DNA from: Flaccisagitta enflata | Lineage: Eukaryota; Chaetognatha; Sagittoidea; Aphragmophora | NCBI GenBank assembly: GCA_965153355.1 | Contig: OZ231127.1 | Location: 100,688,001-100,752,000 of the forward strand | Direction: 5' to 3' | DNA: 64,000 bases | Shown: positions 31,162 to 41,997 of the stretch, in pieces | Layout: each line of letters begins with the position of its first letter | How positions within the stretch are numbered: the first letter of the stretch is position 1 | The notes under the pieces: generated by a model | Databases searched by the model: none | Told to the model about the DNA's origin: nothing | What the model saw: the letters and a program-made list of their open reading frames with translations, nothing else | Made by a program: the position numbers and the translations under genes

Positions 31162-34100
31162 TCAGAATCTCGGTGCCGCTGCCCCGAGTTTCGCATCCTC
31201 GTCGTCGTCATCCTCCTCGGAACTGGAGGCAGTGATGGTCGCGACGTCGTCCTCGGCCATGAAGTGAATCTTTGGCCATGCTTCGTCCTTCCATTCGTTG
31301 ATTTTCTCGTTTGCGCGTGCGACTGTACGGTCTATGTGCTGGTAAGTCCCCCATCGTTTCCACATGTCGTGGTCGTGGAGATTATGCATGCGCATGCTGA
31401 TGTCCATGCCTATTCTTTCGATGCGCTTTTGCCTTTCTTTCGCTTCTTTATAGATTTCATCTATGTATTCCTCCGTTAGTCGTAATGAACATTTTTCTTC
31501 TAATTCCGCGATGAATTCTTTTTCAATTTTCTTTCTGTAGGCGTGGAGTCCGTCTACGCCCAGTCTTACCGTGGCCTCATAATAACTTTCACATTTGTTT
31601 GATATTCCTTTAGATTGCAATTTGATGGTTCCCAACTCTTCCGTCAACTGCCGCACTAGTTGAGTGCTGTATCCAAGTTTACGGTCCGGCACTCCGAGGA
31701 TTTTTCGACGCTGGCATTTCCCTGGTTGATAGTTTGCGGCGTTGCAATCTACACTGGGTTGAGGTGAGATGATTGGAGCTCTGCCGGCTGCTTCGGCGTC
31801 ATTGGCGGCGTCAGTTTGTGTGAATGACGAGACTCTCTTTGTATGTGTATGTTTGATTGCTTTCTTTGCTTTCTTTATGTTTTTGTTCAGCTTTGATGTT
31901 ATTTCAGCTGTTGATTCTCCCTCAGATGGTTGTTCAATTTCAAGCATCATGTCTTCAGCTGTCAATTCACATTTCTCGCATTCACCGTCATGTTTTCTTC
32001 TTAATTCATTCAATATTTCTTTCAGAATGTTTTCGTTTTTCCGCTTATTGCCGGATTGTTTCATCCCTATGATGTCCATTACTGCTTTCTTCCAAATATC
32101 TTCAGTTGGACTAGTTTCTGGAGGCGCCGCTGACGCTGAAATGATCACTCGTCTCGGCTGGTTCTCGTCGTTTTCGATCGTCTCTGTGATCTCAATGATT
32201 GAACTGCCTTCGTCCATGATTGGATGTGGGGATGTTCCGGCGCTTCTGAGTAAAGCTGGCGGACTTGGCAATTCTTCCTCATTCTCGTCGCTGTATTCTG
32301 GCGGGGGAGAGACCAAGTCCGGCGGATCCGGCGGATATTCGTCGGATGATGATTCGCCGGAATCTTCCGGCGGAGGAGGTGTCACCGGAAACGTTGGTGG
32401 AGTTGGATGATATTCAATCGCTTCTTCCTCCATGACTGGCATTTTGTCTGATGATATGGCGGAAATGGTGAAAATGTGTTGCGTCTCATTGTCATCGTCA
32501 GGGGACTCTTCAAATGGAATTTCTTCTTCCTCCTCATCTGTATCACCGTCCTCGTTTGATCTTCTCACGTTTATCTTCACGGAGAATCCTGGAGGTAATT
32601 TTGTGATGCTGCTCATTATTGTTTGCTCCACTTTCTGTCTATCACTTTCAATTTCATCTCTTTCTCTTGTACGTCTTTTTATCCATTTCATTGCCGCTTT
32701 TCTGCCGCCTCTTCCTCCGTTATTTCTTTTGACTTTGTCGTTGATCTTCTTCTTGTTGAATGATTCAATTTTCTTCATCATTTCCGTTGTGATTTTTATG
32801 CAATCATCTAACATGGCCCTTGCTTGTGCGTGTTCAGTTTCTGCTGTTTCATATTTTGCAATTTTTGCGTCTCTTCTTGGGTCATCATCTTCCATTATTG
32901 AGACGTCGAGAAGTGTGTCAAAGATGCGTAGGTCGTTCTTTGCCAGTTCCATTGATGACCTGTATTGCTGCTGCAAGGCCTTGTATAACACTCTGATTGA
33001 TTTTGTTTCTTCGTCTGAGATATCTGGTTCCATTGTTTTCTTGAGCTCCTCATCTAGTCTATCGGCCTGCTGTTGATAGTACCGTATTACTTGCATTTGC
33101 TCCAATGTGTAGTTACTTCTTTCTCTTTTGAAGTCTTGCTCTCTTTCTGGTAATAGCATTCTGTTGCCTCCTTCGATGACACTACCTTGTGGGCAATTTG
33201 ATATTGAGTCTTCAGGTGTTTTGTCAGTGGATGATGTGCCTTGGCTTGTATCCCATTGGATTTGTGCAAATGCGTTCGAGATGTTTGAGCCTGAATCTGG
33301 AGATATGAGTTTTAATTGCTCTTGCACGCAATCTGTCAGTTGGCGTCGTTCCAATACGAGTCTTGCTCTATCTGCCGGTCCCGCGCGTTCCATCGCGCAT
33401 TGATGCTGCTTCTCTGAGCGTCCAAATTCGATTAAGCTTTTTATTGCGCACATTTCATTTGGAGACATGCCATTCATGGCATCACTTATGTTGATTTGGT
33501 AATCAGGTGTGTTCAGCTCGGCTACTATTGGCCTTTTGTATATTCTAGCGATTAGTCGGCCTGTTCGAGGGTTCCATATTGGGGCGTATTCTTCTTCGTT
33601 CTCAAATGCCGTAGGATCACCTCCACTCTCGCGGATGAGAGTCTCTCGATACAGTCTCGCCTTTATTCTCCACTGGTCATTTTGGAAGTTGTCACCCGTC
33701 TCAATGCTGAACCATATTTCATTTTCTTCATCCTCCGCGTAGCCATTTGTTGCTTTTACATGGGCTATGACCCCAGTCGTTTCCTTTGGTGTCAAAATGC
33801 CTGCGTTGCCACTTATTTGAGTGATGGCTCTATATAATCTTTGCCGTTGCATCGTCTCCTCGTCTGTTTCCGCTTTGGTTGTTTTTCTTCTTGACCTATT
33901 GGAGCCGTTGTTTTTGTTATTTGATGTTGTCGCTTGAACTGGTTGGGTGACCTGATTCCCTTTCGCCTTTGTTTTCCGAGCCGGTTTTTTCTTTTTTCTT
34001 CCTTTTTGTTTTGGCGGTTGTTGTTTATTCTGCTCTTGCTGTTGAATCACAGTTGGCGTGGTTTTTGGCGATTCAGTCCTTCTCGACTTGTACGACAATG

Positions 34101-34641
34101 TTGCGCTTGCGTTTCTATTACCGCTCGGAGATTTACTTTCTCTTCTCATGTAGTGAGATGGTGATTTTGATTTTTCTTGAGGTTCGTTTGATGGTGATCT
34201 GGGTGATGGTCTTGTGTCAGATTTGTCTTGGCTTCCTGTAGGCGTCACATAATTGCTTTCTGTTGGTGATTCACCTACTATTGTCAATATGCTTTTATCC
34301 AGCTCTGGCACTGAGGCCAAAGAGATGAAGTAATCCTCATACTGTTGTTCACTTTTTGTTACGCCTTTGTTGAGATTGATGTGATTGGCAATCACTTCCG
34401 CGATGGCTTGCAGTGTAGTGGCGTTGATTGTGGCTATTCTGTCCAATCTTTCTGGTCGCGGATGTGGAATCTCGTTGCATGCGATTTCCAATTCGTTGTG
34501 ATGGATGTCCATGAGGGTGATGACTTCGTCAAATCGTTTGCCATATTTTATCCTCTTTGACTGCTTAGTCAAAAGGAGAAGATTGTTGCAGAGATTGATT
34601 TCTTTGATTTTTGCCACATAATCTAGGAACCATTGTTGCAT
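31162..34641 (-). CDS. 1159-aa disordered/coiled-coil protein upstream of gag
   Basis: A single uninterrupted frame, remarkable beside the decayed gag and pol. Residues 1-125 look folded and helical. Residues 125-265 are Ser/Lys/Gln-rich disorder with basic patches (KGRKKKKPARKTK). Residues 265-480 are mixed and partly folded. Residues about 500-690 are helical or coiled coil. Residues about 720-850 are acidic and Pro-rich (PPDPPDLVSPPPEY). The C-terminal 300 residues are helical, with CEKCE and a final acidic tract. I find no enzymatic motif and do not recognise the family. The orientation and neighbours suggest it belongs to the giant element, perhaps a structural or extra Gag-like protein. 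Host origin is possible. Confidence 0.65.
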   Translation of the reverse strand: MQQWFLDYVAKIKEINLCNNLLLLTKQSKRIKYGKRFDEVITLMDIHHNELEIACNEIPHPRPERLDRIATINATTLQAIAEVIANHINLNKGVTKSEQQYEDYFISLASVPELDKSILTIVGESPTESNYVTPTGSQDKSDTRPSPRSPSNEPQEKSKSPSHYMRRESKSPSGNRNASATLSYKSRRTESPKTTPTVIQQQEQNKQQPPKQKGRKKKKPARKTKAKGNQVTQPVQATTSNNKNNGSNRSRRKTTKAETDEETMQRQRLYRAITQISGNAGILTPKETTGVIAHVKATNGYAEDEENEIWFSIETGDNFQNDQWRIKARLYRETLIRESGGDPTAFENEEEYAPIWNPRTGRLIARIYKRPIVAELNTPDYQINISDAMNGMSPNEMCAIKSLIEFGRSEKQHQCAMERAGPADRARLVLERRQLTDCVQEQLKLISPDSGSNISNAFAQIQWDTSQGTSSTDKTPEDSISNCPQGSVIEGGNRMLLPEREQDFKRERSNYTLEQMQVIRYYQQQADRLDEELKKTMEPDISDEETKSIRVLYKALQQQYRSSMELAKNDLRIFDTLLDVSIMEDDDPRRDAKIAKYETAETEHAQARAMLDDCIKITTEMMKKIESFNKKKINDKVKRNNGGRGGRKAAMKWIKRRTRERDEIESDRQKVEQTIMSSITKLPPGFSVKINVRRSNEDGDTDEEEEEIPFEESPDDDNETQHIFTISAISSDKMPVMEEEAIEYHPTPPTFPVTPPPPEDSGESSSDEYPPDPPDLVSPPPEYSDENEEELPSPPALLRSAGTSPHPIMDEGSSIIEITETIENDENQPRRVIISASAAPPETSPTEDIWKKAVMDIIGMKQSGNKRKNENILKEILNELRRKHDGECEKCELTAEDMMLEIEQPSEGESTAEITSKLNKNIKKAKKAIKHTHTKRVSSFTQTDAANDAEAAGRAPIISPQPSVDCNAANYQPGKCQRRKILGVPDRKLGYSTQLVRQLTEELGTIKLQSKGISNKCESYYEATVRLGVDGLHAYRKKIEKEFIAELEEKCSLRLTEEYIDEIYKEAKERQKRIERIGMDISMRMHNLHDHDMWKRWGTYQHIDRTVARANEKINEWKDEAWPKIHFMAEDDVATITASSSEEDDDDEDAKLGAAAPRF

Positions 34642-34651
34642 TGTGAGTATT

Positions 34652-34786
34652 TAAATGCTCATGTCGTCGATTCTTCTTACTTGTATTTCGCATATTCCCA
34701 TCAATGATTTGTATGCGACTCTTAAGGCGTTGTATTCTCTTGTGAGTGATTCATGAATTGTTACAAGGTCATTGACGTTGTATGGC
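34652..34786 (-). pseudogene. 3' end of another coiled-coil ORF, cut by a fold-back element
   Basis: A minus-strand frame with strong helical character (HESLTREYNALRVAYKS) ends at a TAA at 34652-34654, 10 bp before the 1159-aa ORF starts. Its upstream part is lost at the boundary of the fold-back element at 34786. It suggests at least one more ORF upstream in the giant element. Confidence 0.45.
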
Positions 34787-35400
34787 ACCGTCCATCCAAA
34801 TTACTGCCAGGCGGTTTTTAGTATTACTCTGAATTTTCCGCTTGAATTTACTCAGGATGGACTTCCTGAACTAGGATCCAGCTTCAAAGAAATCTTTCTT
34901 GTGGCGCTTTTTGAAAAAAATCCAAAATTGATAATTTTTCATTCTATATTGCACTCAGATTCTAGAGGGTTGTTAGAAGGTCTTTTTAGATAGCATATTT
35001 GAATTCCTGATGAAATTTCCTTTCGTTTGATAGGTCACACTATATATTTTTCAAAAGAGATCAAATTTTCAATTTTTTAGCCACCGTTACTTTTTGTAAC
35101 GGTGGCTTAGAAATTAAAAATTTTATTTCTTTTCAAAAACATATAGTGCGACCTATCAAATGAAAGGAAATTTTATCAGGAATTCAGATATGCTATCTAA
35201 AAAGATCTTCTAACAACCCTAAAAATTCTGACTTCAAAATAAGAGAAAAAACAATCAATTTTGGATTTTTTTCAAAAGGCGCCACAAAAAAGATTTTTTT
35301 GAAGCTGGATTCTTGTTCAGGAGGTCCATATTGAGAGTAAACAAGCAGAAAATCCAGAGTAATACTGAAAACCACCTGGCGGTAGTTTGAACGGATGGTG
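34786..35400. mobile_element. 615-bp fold-back (inverted repeat) element
   Basis: Two arms of about 300 bp, 34786-35090 and 35096-35400, are inverted copies from CACCGTCCATCC to GGATGGTG. The centre is a perfect 12-bp stem AGCCACCGTTAC/GTAACGGTGGCT with a 5-nt loop. It has no coding capacity. It interrupts the ORF ending at 34652. Confidence 0.9.
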
Positions 35401-35639
35401 ATGGGATTCTTGTGTTCCCGAAGCACAGTGGCTTCATATCAAGCATTTAGGCCCAGAAAGCAATCACTCCTACTATCCTTTTTATGGTTCAGGTCACCTA
35501 GTTATATGGTTTGGTGAACAGTTCAGGCCATAATTTGGGTCTGGTGGCCGTAAAAAGCTTATAGCAGCTGAAACTGTACTCCCAAGTAAGGGTATTTTTT
35601 TCACTAATATTGGGCAAAATATTTTAATATTTAATAATT
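35401..35639. other. No gene recognised
   Basis: AT-rich sequence leading into the satellite; no feature supported. Confidence 0.5.
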
Positions 35640-36635
35640 TGTTGAGGCTAAACGAATAAAGTCACAATTTCCTGCTTGGTGGCATTTGATAGATATTTTT
35701 TAGTAGTATCTTGGGTAAAAATTTCAAAGATTTTTGTCAAGTAGTTTTTGAGAAAATTGATTTTTCTTTTCGAAAATAAGGAAAAAAATATGCCCATTTT
35801 GTTGCCATCCCTACCTGTCAAATGAAAGTTCGCGAAAGTTCAGTGGATTCAGTCTTTCTGGCCTTAACTATGATGTATTTGGGTCTCATAGCCTCTGGGA
35901 CAGCTTGGGACTCCCAGAACTAAACACCTTATGAATGGTTTTTGCCAAAAAGGTCAATTTTGCCTAAAAATCTTTAGGTTGACATATTTAAATCTTTGAA
36001 AAAACATTACGGCTAAACGAATAATGACACAAATTTCAGGTTGGTGGCATTTGATAGATGTTTTTAAGTAGTATCTCTGTTAAAAATTTCAAAGATTTTT
36101 GATAAGTAGTTTTGGAGAAAATTGGTTTTTTATTGTGAAAATAGAGATAAAGATAGCCCCTTTTTTGTCGCCAACCCTACCTGTCAAATGAAAGTTCGCA
36201 AAAGTTCAGTGGATTCAGTCTTTCTGGCTATGATATATGTTAACTATGATGTATTTGGGTTGCATAGCCTCTGGGACAGCTTGGGACTCCCAGAACTAAA
36301 TACCCTATGAACGGTTTTTGCCAAAAAAGTCAATTTTGCCTAAAAATCTTAAGGTTGACATACTTAAATCTTTGAAAAAACATTACGGCTTAACGAATAA
36401 CGACACAAATTTCAGCTTGGTGGCATTTGATAGATATTTTTAAGTAGTATCTTTGTTAAAAATTTCATAGATTTTCAACGAGTAGTTTTGGATAAAATTG
36501 ATTTTTCATTGTGAAAATAGGGATAAAGATAGTCCCTTTTTTTTCGCCACGCGTACCTTTCAAATGAAAGTTCGCAAAAGTTCAGTAGATTCAGTCTTTC
36601 TGGCCGTGATATATCTTAACTATGATGTATCAGCA
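35640..36635 (+). repeat. Three tandem copies of a 365- to 376-bp satellite unit
   Basis: Units begin near 35646, 36011 and 36387 with GGCT(A/T)AACGAATAA and share GTGGCATTTGATAGAT, CAAATGAAAGTTCGC and GGGACAGCTTGGGACTCC. The third copy is cut near 36635. Confidence 0.9.
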
Positions 36636-36795
36636 GTTGACACAGCAGCAGGTGGTTCTTCTGCAGCTGGTTCTGGCGGTGACAAAGATTGTCTTTTGGG
36701 ATTGATTTCAGCAAATTCTTCCTTGGTTAAAAAGAGTTCTTTTGCTTCCTCTTCCCATTGGTCACTGCGCTTTCTTTTGCAATTTTTATGACGCT
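36636..36795 (-). pseudogene. Possible exon fragment
   Basis: On the minus strand a 50-codon frame reads NCKRKRSDQWEEEAKELF then TKEEFAEINPKR and a Pro/Glu/Ala-rich end. It follows a possible acceptor (ggctttag) and ends in the truncated satellite. The composition is protein-like, but there is no match to any family I know. Confidence 0.3.
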
Positions 36796-37144
36796 AAAGC
36801 CTGCCTTTCAACACGTTCACCAGTTCTTCATCGTCTTTCAAACTTCAAGAGTGAAAAAGTCATTTTTACAAACATGAAGGTTGATCCCAGAATAATGCAA
36901 AATCAACAATTTCAAAAGGAATGTTTACCTATCTTCTCCCGCAGGGTTGCCCTTTCTGCATTCTCTAATCATGTGATGTGCAAATTCGTTAATTGAAGTA
37001 CTTTTCAACTGCTCATCAACAAAACCGATGGTAAAAATCTCCATGTTAAACGGAAATGAAAAGAAACAAGGCCAACACCTATAGGTCGCGTGCAGGACAA
37101 AATTAACTGAACTGACCAGACTCCTTATTGTATCTTTTTATCAA

Positions 37145-37620
37145 AAATCAGACTTAAACGCAACCCAAACCAGACTCAAACCGGACTCAAACCAGACTCA
37201 AACCAGACTCAAACCAGACTCAAACCAGACTCAAACCAGACTCAAACCAGACTTAAACCAGACCGAAACCAGGCTCAAACCAGACTCCAACCAGGCTCAA
37301 ACCAGAATCAAACCAGACTCAAACCAGACTCAAACCAGACTCAAACCAAACTCAAACCAGAATTAAACCAAACCAAAACCAGATCAAAACCAGACCAAAA
37401 CCAGACCTAAATCAGACCTAAATCAAACATAAACCAGACAAAAACCAGACATACACCAGACCTAAACCAGACCTAACCCAGACCTAAACCAGACATAAAT
37501 CAGACATGAACCAGTCCTAAACCAGACTTAAACCTGACCTAAACCAAACGTGAACCAGACTTAAACCAGACTTTAACCAGACTTAAACCAGACTTAAACC
37601 GTACTTAAACCAGACTTATC
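37145..37620 (+). repeat. AAACCAGACTC 11-bp minisatellite
   Basis: About forty imperfect 11-bp units. It is the reverse complement of the same basic unit (aagtctggtct) at 51127-51640, in the oppositely oriented family 2 element. Confidence 0.92.
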
Positions 37621-37624
37621 TTTA

Positions 37625-37890
37625 ATATCATTTTTACCAGCAGACTTAAACCAGCAGACTTAAACCATTAGACCAGCAGACTTAAACCATTAGATTTAAA
37701 CCAGCAGACTTAAACCAGCAGACTTAAACCAGCAGATTTAAACCAGCAGACTTTAACCAGCAGACTTAACCTATTAGATTTAAACCAGCAGACTTAAACC
37801 AGCAGATTTAAACCAGCAGATTTAAACCAGCAGACTTTAACCATCAGACTTTACCCAGCAGACATTAACCAGCAGACTTTAACCAGCAGA
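37625..37890 (+). repeat. CCAGCAGACTTAAA 14-bp minisatellite
   Basis: Imperfect 14-bp units, related to the preceding array by insertion of AGC. Confidence 0.9.
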
Positions 37891-38148
37891 CTTCAACAAA
37901 AAGACCAAAATGACCAAAATGACCAAAGATGACCAAAATGACCAAAGATGACCAAAGATGACTAAAAATGACCAAAATGACCAAAAATGACCAAAAATGA
38001 CCAAAAATGACCAAAAATGATCAAAAATGACCAAAATGACCAAAAATGACCAAAAATGACCAAAATGACCAAATATGACCAAATATGACCAAAAATGACC
38101 AAAAATGACCAAAATGACCAAAATGACCAAAATGACCAAAATGACCAA
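37891..38148 (+). repeat. AAAATGACC 10- to 11-bp minisatellite
   Basis: Tandem aaaatgaccaa units. The same unit recurs at 41718-41996 and 42527-42660. Confidence 0.92.
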
Positions 38149-38149
38149 A

Positions 38150-38313
38150 CACCCTGTTAATCCATCTGGTAAAAGATTTACGGCAAGGACACCCTTTGAA
38201 ACCACTTCCCCGTGTTCAGTTATTGCATGGAGACTTCCGATAAAATAGAGGCGAAAAAATTCATTTGCAAACTTTTCGTCCAACACCCCCTCCCCCCAAC
38301 ACCTGGAGCTCCA
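38150..38313 (-). repeat. Conserved protein-like block, copy 1
   Basis: The minus strand encodes an open stretch including LDEKFANEFF and ITEHGEVVSKG. It is closely repeated on the plus strand at 41551-41718 with only a few residue changes. It may be the relic of a coding segment carried by the repeat. Confidence 0.6.
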
Positions 38314-38822
38314 CAAAGCGGTCAGGTATTATTTCTGATATGTACGCCGATCTTAGTTTCGGTGACTTCATGGTATCACAGTGTCCTAAAATTCACTAGG
38401 AAGCATCCTTTATGCCTGCCAAACATTATGCCCATTTTTTTTGCAATTTTGAGGTATGCCGGAACAGCTCGTCAAGTGCTTCCTTACAGTTCATGAAGGA
38501 ATTCTAAGATTTTCATTAACATACATATATGCCGTTGTCTACCAGACATCGTAAGACTTAATCTGTACTCACGTTTTGACCAGTCCTTCCCGAGTTGCTC
38601 GAGGTATGCTGGAGTTGCTTGTCAACTGCTTCATTACGGATGATGGGGGATTTCTAATAAAATTGTTGTGGAGGATCCATTAAATTGGGACATTTCTCAC
38701 AGATACCAATAAGCCTCGCCCTTTGGGTTCGGTCCATTGCTAGTCGCGGACACATGACTCAAGAATTTGCCGTACCAGTCAGTCAGTTCGTCAGTCTGTC
38801 AGTTCCATCCGGTAGCTTTTTG

Positions 38823-38866
38823 GGCAGCAGCCCCAATGGAGTCGATGACCTATGCTTTCACACAAA
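38823..38866 (+). mobile_element. Family 1 terminus fragment
   Basis: GGGCAGCAGCCCC followed by GATGACCTATGCTTTCACAC matches the left end of family 1. No 20-bp units follow. Confidence 0.7.
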
Positions 38867-39182
38867 GCAAACGTGAAAGTGTGACGGACGGACCGACCAA
38901 CCGACAGAACAATAGATGGATGGGCGGACGGATGGACGGACAAAGCGGGGTGTAGTCGCGACTGTAGGGGGTTTTGAGGGCAAAATTGGTGCTCATTAAC
39001 AATCAAACTTAACGCAAGAAGAATCAATTCAATACGGAGACTAATACAAAAAAAATCTCATTTCAATGCATTGCAATAAATATTGTAAACAACGAATCTT
39101 AAAACCAATTAGCTGTAAATTCAATACTCAACGACGACAGGAAATTCAGATGAGTGAGCTGTTGTAAGAGACTGCTGCGCTC

Positions 39183-39692
39183 GGGTGTGTCAATATGCAA
39201 AAGGTCTTTTGATCAGCTCATCATCATCAGGGAATATGAAAACACTAATTACAAGACACTTACCGTTTTTATTTTTTTCAATTTCAATCATCTTTTGTTT
39301 TTTTAGCGCATGTAAAGATTATCAAAAATATATATACTTTTAGCGACTGCACCCAGTTTTGTTGAAAATGAGACTAATAAGTCACTCTAAAAATTATGTT
39401 TTTATTATTATTAAATCATCTTGTATAAAAGCAGAAGATTTTGACTAATTTTTTACAGTATAAAGAATAAAAGAACCAATGTATTTTGATTCTTTTTCTT
39501 GTCATCAATAATCCAGGTGCAAAACAAGCTGCACTACAATATACAAATTAGGGGTTGAATGAGGATTTAGAAAAAAATGGATGATGAATGAAATTTGGAA
39601 AAAGGAAAAACGTAAGTATCTTAAAATTAATGTCCTAACAATCCCTAATGATGACCATCTGATCAAAAAACCTTTTGTATATTGACACACCC
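39183..39692. mobile_element. 510-bp TIR element with 13-bp direct repeats
   Basis: Termini of about 34 bp, GGGTGTGTCAATAT followed by CAAAAGGT and TTTTGATCAG, are inverted at 39659-39692. The 13-bp sequence GACTGCTGCGCTC flanks both sides (39170-39182 and 39693-39705). It has no coding capacity. Confidence 0.8.
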
Positions 39693-40195
39693 GACTGCTG
39701 CGCTCAGAAGAATATTTGCATAACTTTTGGCCGAATCTACTTTGACCCGGTAGTGAAGGTTTTCTCCGGTTTGTTCTGAAAACAGCCCCATAGCCATTCC
39801 CCCTTGCTCGATGTACTCCTCCAAGTGATGAAAAACCAAGTGAACCTGCACATTTTGTATATTTCTCAATTCACATGTGCTAATCAATTTATCTCTTTAT
39901 CTTTCTTTTTTTCGTATTGCTAACAAATGAGGCCCGATTTCCAGCAACATTTCTCATGTGCAGATGGGCAGGGGCAGTGGAATTCATGTAGGCGCTTTAG
40001 CAGGAGCTGCGACTCAGAAAATCAAATTACCAAATGTGACCGACGGACTGACAGCTAGACGTATAGACTGACCTACTGCCCATCTGACTGATTGATCGGC
40101 TGAAAATTGGTGAGTAAAAACAGTCTAAAAAATGTGGTCTTTTAAAAAATTTAGTGATTTTGTCCCAAGTGAATCCCAATGAAAAGTTAAAGGAC

Positions 40196-40622
40196 GTGAA
40201 GAAGAAGAGGAAAAGGAAAAAGAAAAGGAAAACGAAGAAGAAGAAGAAGCAAAAGAAAAAGAAAAAGGAAAAGAAAAAAAAGAAGCAGAAGAGGGAGAAG
40301 AAGACGAATAGGAAGAAGAAGACGAATAGAAGAAGAAGAAGAAGAAGAAGAAGAAGAAGAAGAAGAAGAAGAAGAAGAAGAAGAAGAAGAAGAAGAAGAA
40401 GAAGAAGAAGACGAATAGGGAGAAGAAGAAGAAGAAGAAGAAGAAGAAGAAGAAGAAGAAGAAGAAGAAGAAGAAGAAGAAGAAGAAGAAGAAGAAGGAG
40501 GAGGAGAAGAAGAAGAAGGAGAAGAAGAAGGAGCAGAAGTAGAAGAAGAAGAAGAAGAAGAAGAAGAAGAAGAAGAAGAAGAAGAAGAAGAAGAAGAAGA
40601 AGAAGAAGAAGAAGAAGAAGAG
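40196..40622 (+). repeat. (GAA)n with AAG/AGG variants
   Basis: A near-pure GAA triplet array of more than 300 bp with an interrupted start. The long open frames across it (poly-Leu or poly-Arg) are artefacts. Confidence 0.98.
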
Positions 40623-40787
40623 GGTTACGCATAGTTGCTAAGGGCTGCAAAGCTAATTACTTATTGAGATCAACGTGCATCTGAGCCACAAATTCAAGCT
40701 GATGTCGAACACCAGTTCACTGTAGTGGTGTGAAAGCGGCAGGTCGCCTGAAACTGTCCGCATTTTTAATGATTTTTTTTGCCATTT

Positions 40788-40789
40788 CG

Positions 40790-40879
<90 letters not shown>

Positions 40880-40985
40880 TTGACGTTGTTGTTGTTGTTG
40901 TTGTTTTTGACGTTGTTGTTGTTGTTGTTGTTTTTGACGTTGTTTTTGACGTTGTTTTTGATGTTGTGGTTGTTGCGGTTATTGT
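40788..40985 (+). repeat. (TTG)n array
   Basis: Pure TTG to about 40877, then a higher-order unit of TTG runs separated by TTTTTGACG. Confidence 0.98.
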
Positions 40986-41550
40986 TGCTGTCACTGTCAT
41001 TGTCATCTTTAAGTTGCCGAAGTTGTTGAAATGTAAAATTTAAGCTGTAGTGGAAGCGAAGTGACGTAAAAAATGGCCTCCGTATCCCTCCAATGTTCTG
41101 CTTCGCTTCAATTCTTATCAATAACAATTTCTAACAATATCTCTCGATATCTTTGGATTATATTCACAATGTTGAATGATGTCTGTTTTTAGATGCGTCA
41201 TCACATCTCTATAAGAAGGTCTGTCCATTTATTGGTCTGTTGGTCCGTAGGCTGGTCCGTTGGTCCGTTTGTATGTCCGTTACGCCCGTGTGCAAATCAC
41301 ACATGATACATCAAGTCGCCAAGATATGCTTGTTACAATACGCTTGGATTCACCATAATCATCCATGAAGCAGTTGACCAATCACTACAGCATCCCTCAG
41401 AGACTTAGGGTAGGCAGTTGACAAACTGTTCCCGCATACCCCTGACAATTACAAGTGGATCCTCTTATAAATCATCTGTTTTACATAGCTGCTGTGATAT
41501 TTTACGTCAGTAAGTAATCCGATAGTATGGTTTCTCTTGAAGGGCTCGGC

Positions 41551-41718
41551 ATTGTCAAAGTTAGACTTCTTGGGAGAGGGGGGGTTGGACGAAAAGTTTG
41601 CAAGTGAATTTTTTTGCTCCTATTTTATCGAAAGTCTCCATGCACTAACAGAACACGGGGAAGTGGTTTCAAAAGGTGTCCCTGCCGTAAATCTATTACC
41701 AGATGAATTAACAGGGTG
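41551..41718 (+). repeat. Conserved protein-like block, copy 2
   Basis: An open stretch including LDEKFASEFF and LTEHGEVVSKG, inverted relative to 38150-38313. The flanking AAAATGACC minisatellite follows in the same plus-strand sense, so block and array are not co-inverted. Confidence 0.6.
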
Positions 41719-41996
41719 CAAAATGACCAAAAATGACCAAAAACGACCAAAAATGACAAAAAATCATCAAAAATCATCAAAAATGACCAAAAATGACCAA
41801 AAAATAATCAAAAATGACCAAAAACGACCAAAAACGACCAAAAATGACAAAAAATCATCAAAAATCATCAAAAATGACCAAAAATGACCAAAAAATAATC
41901 AAAAATGACCAAAAATGACCAAAAATGACAAAAATGACCAAAAATGACCAAAATGACCAAAATGACCAAAATGACCAAAATGACCAAAAATGACCA
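41718..41996 (+). repeat. AAAATGACC minisatellite with a higher-order unit
   Basis: Basic units of 10-11 bp are organised in a larger unit of about 120 bp containing aaaatcatc and aaaataatc variants. The unit is also seen at 42527-42600, on the other side of the family 1 element. Confidence 0.9.
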
Positions 41997-41997
41997 A

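Larger units (their letters stand above)
37068..38962 (-). mobile_element. Family 2 element, reverse orientation, rich in minisatellites
   Basis: One end at 37068-37094 reads AAGGCCAACACCTATAGGTC then GCGTGC, the inverse of the right end seen near 51.7 and 54.6 kb. The other end near 38943-38962 (AGCGGGGTGTAGTCGCGACT) is the inverse of the usual left end. Inside are three minisatellites, a conserved block at 38150-38313 and a family 1 fragment at 38823-38866. The boundaries are inferred from these termini. Confidence 0.55.

Noticed and set aside
31264-34560. Plus-strand frames of 70-214 codons opposite the 1159-aa ORF
   Set aside because: Shadows of a long coding frame on the other strand, with no independent signal.
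40027-40684. Long poly-Leu and poly-Arg open frames over the GAA array
   Set aside because: They are produced by a triplet repeat in every frame; no flanking coding character or start context.
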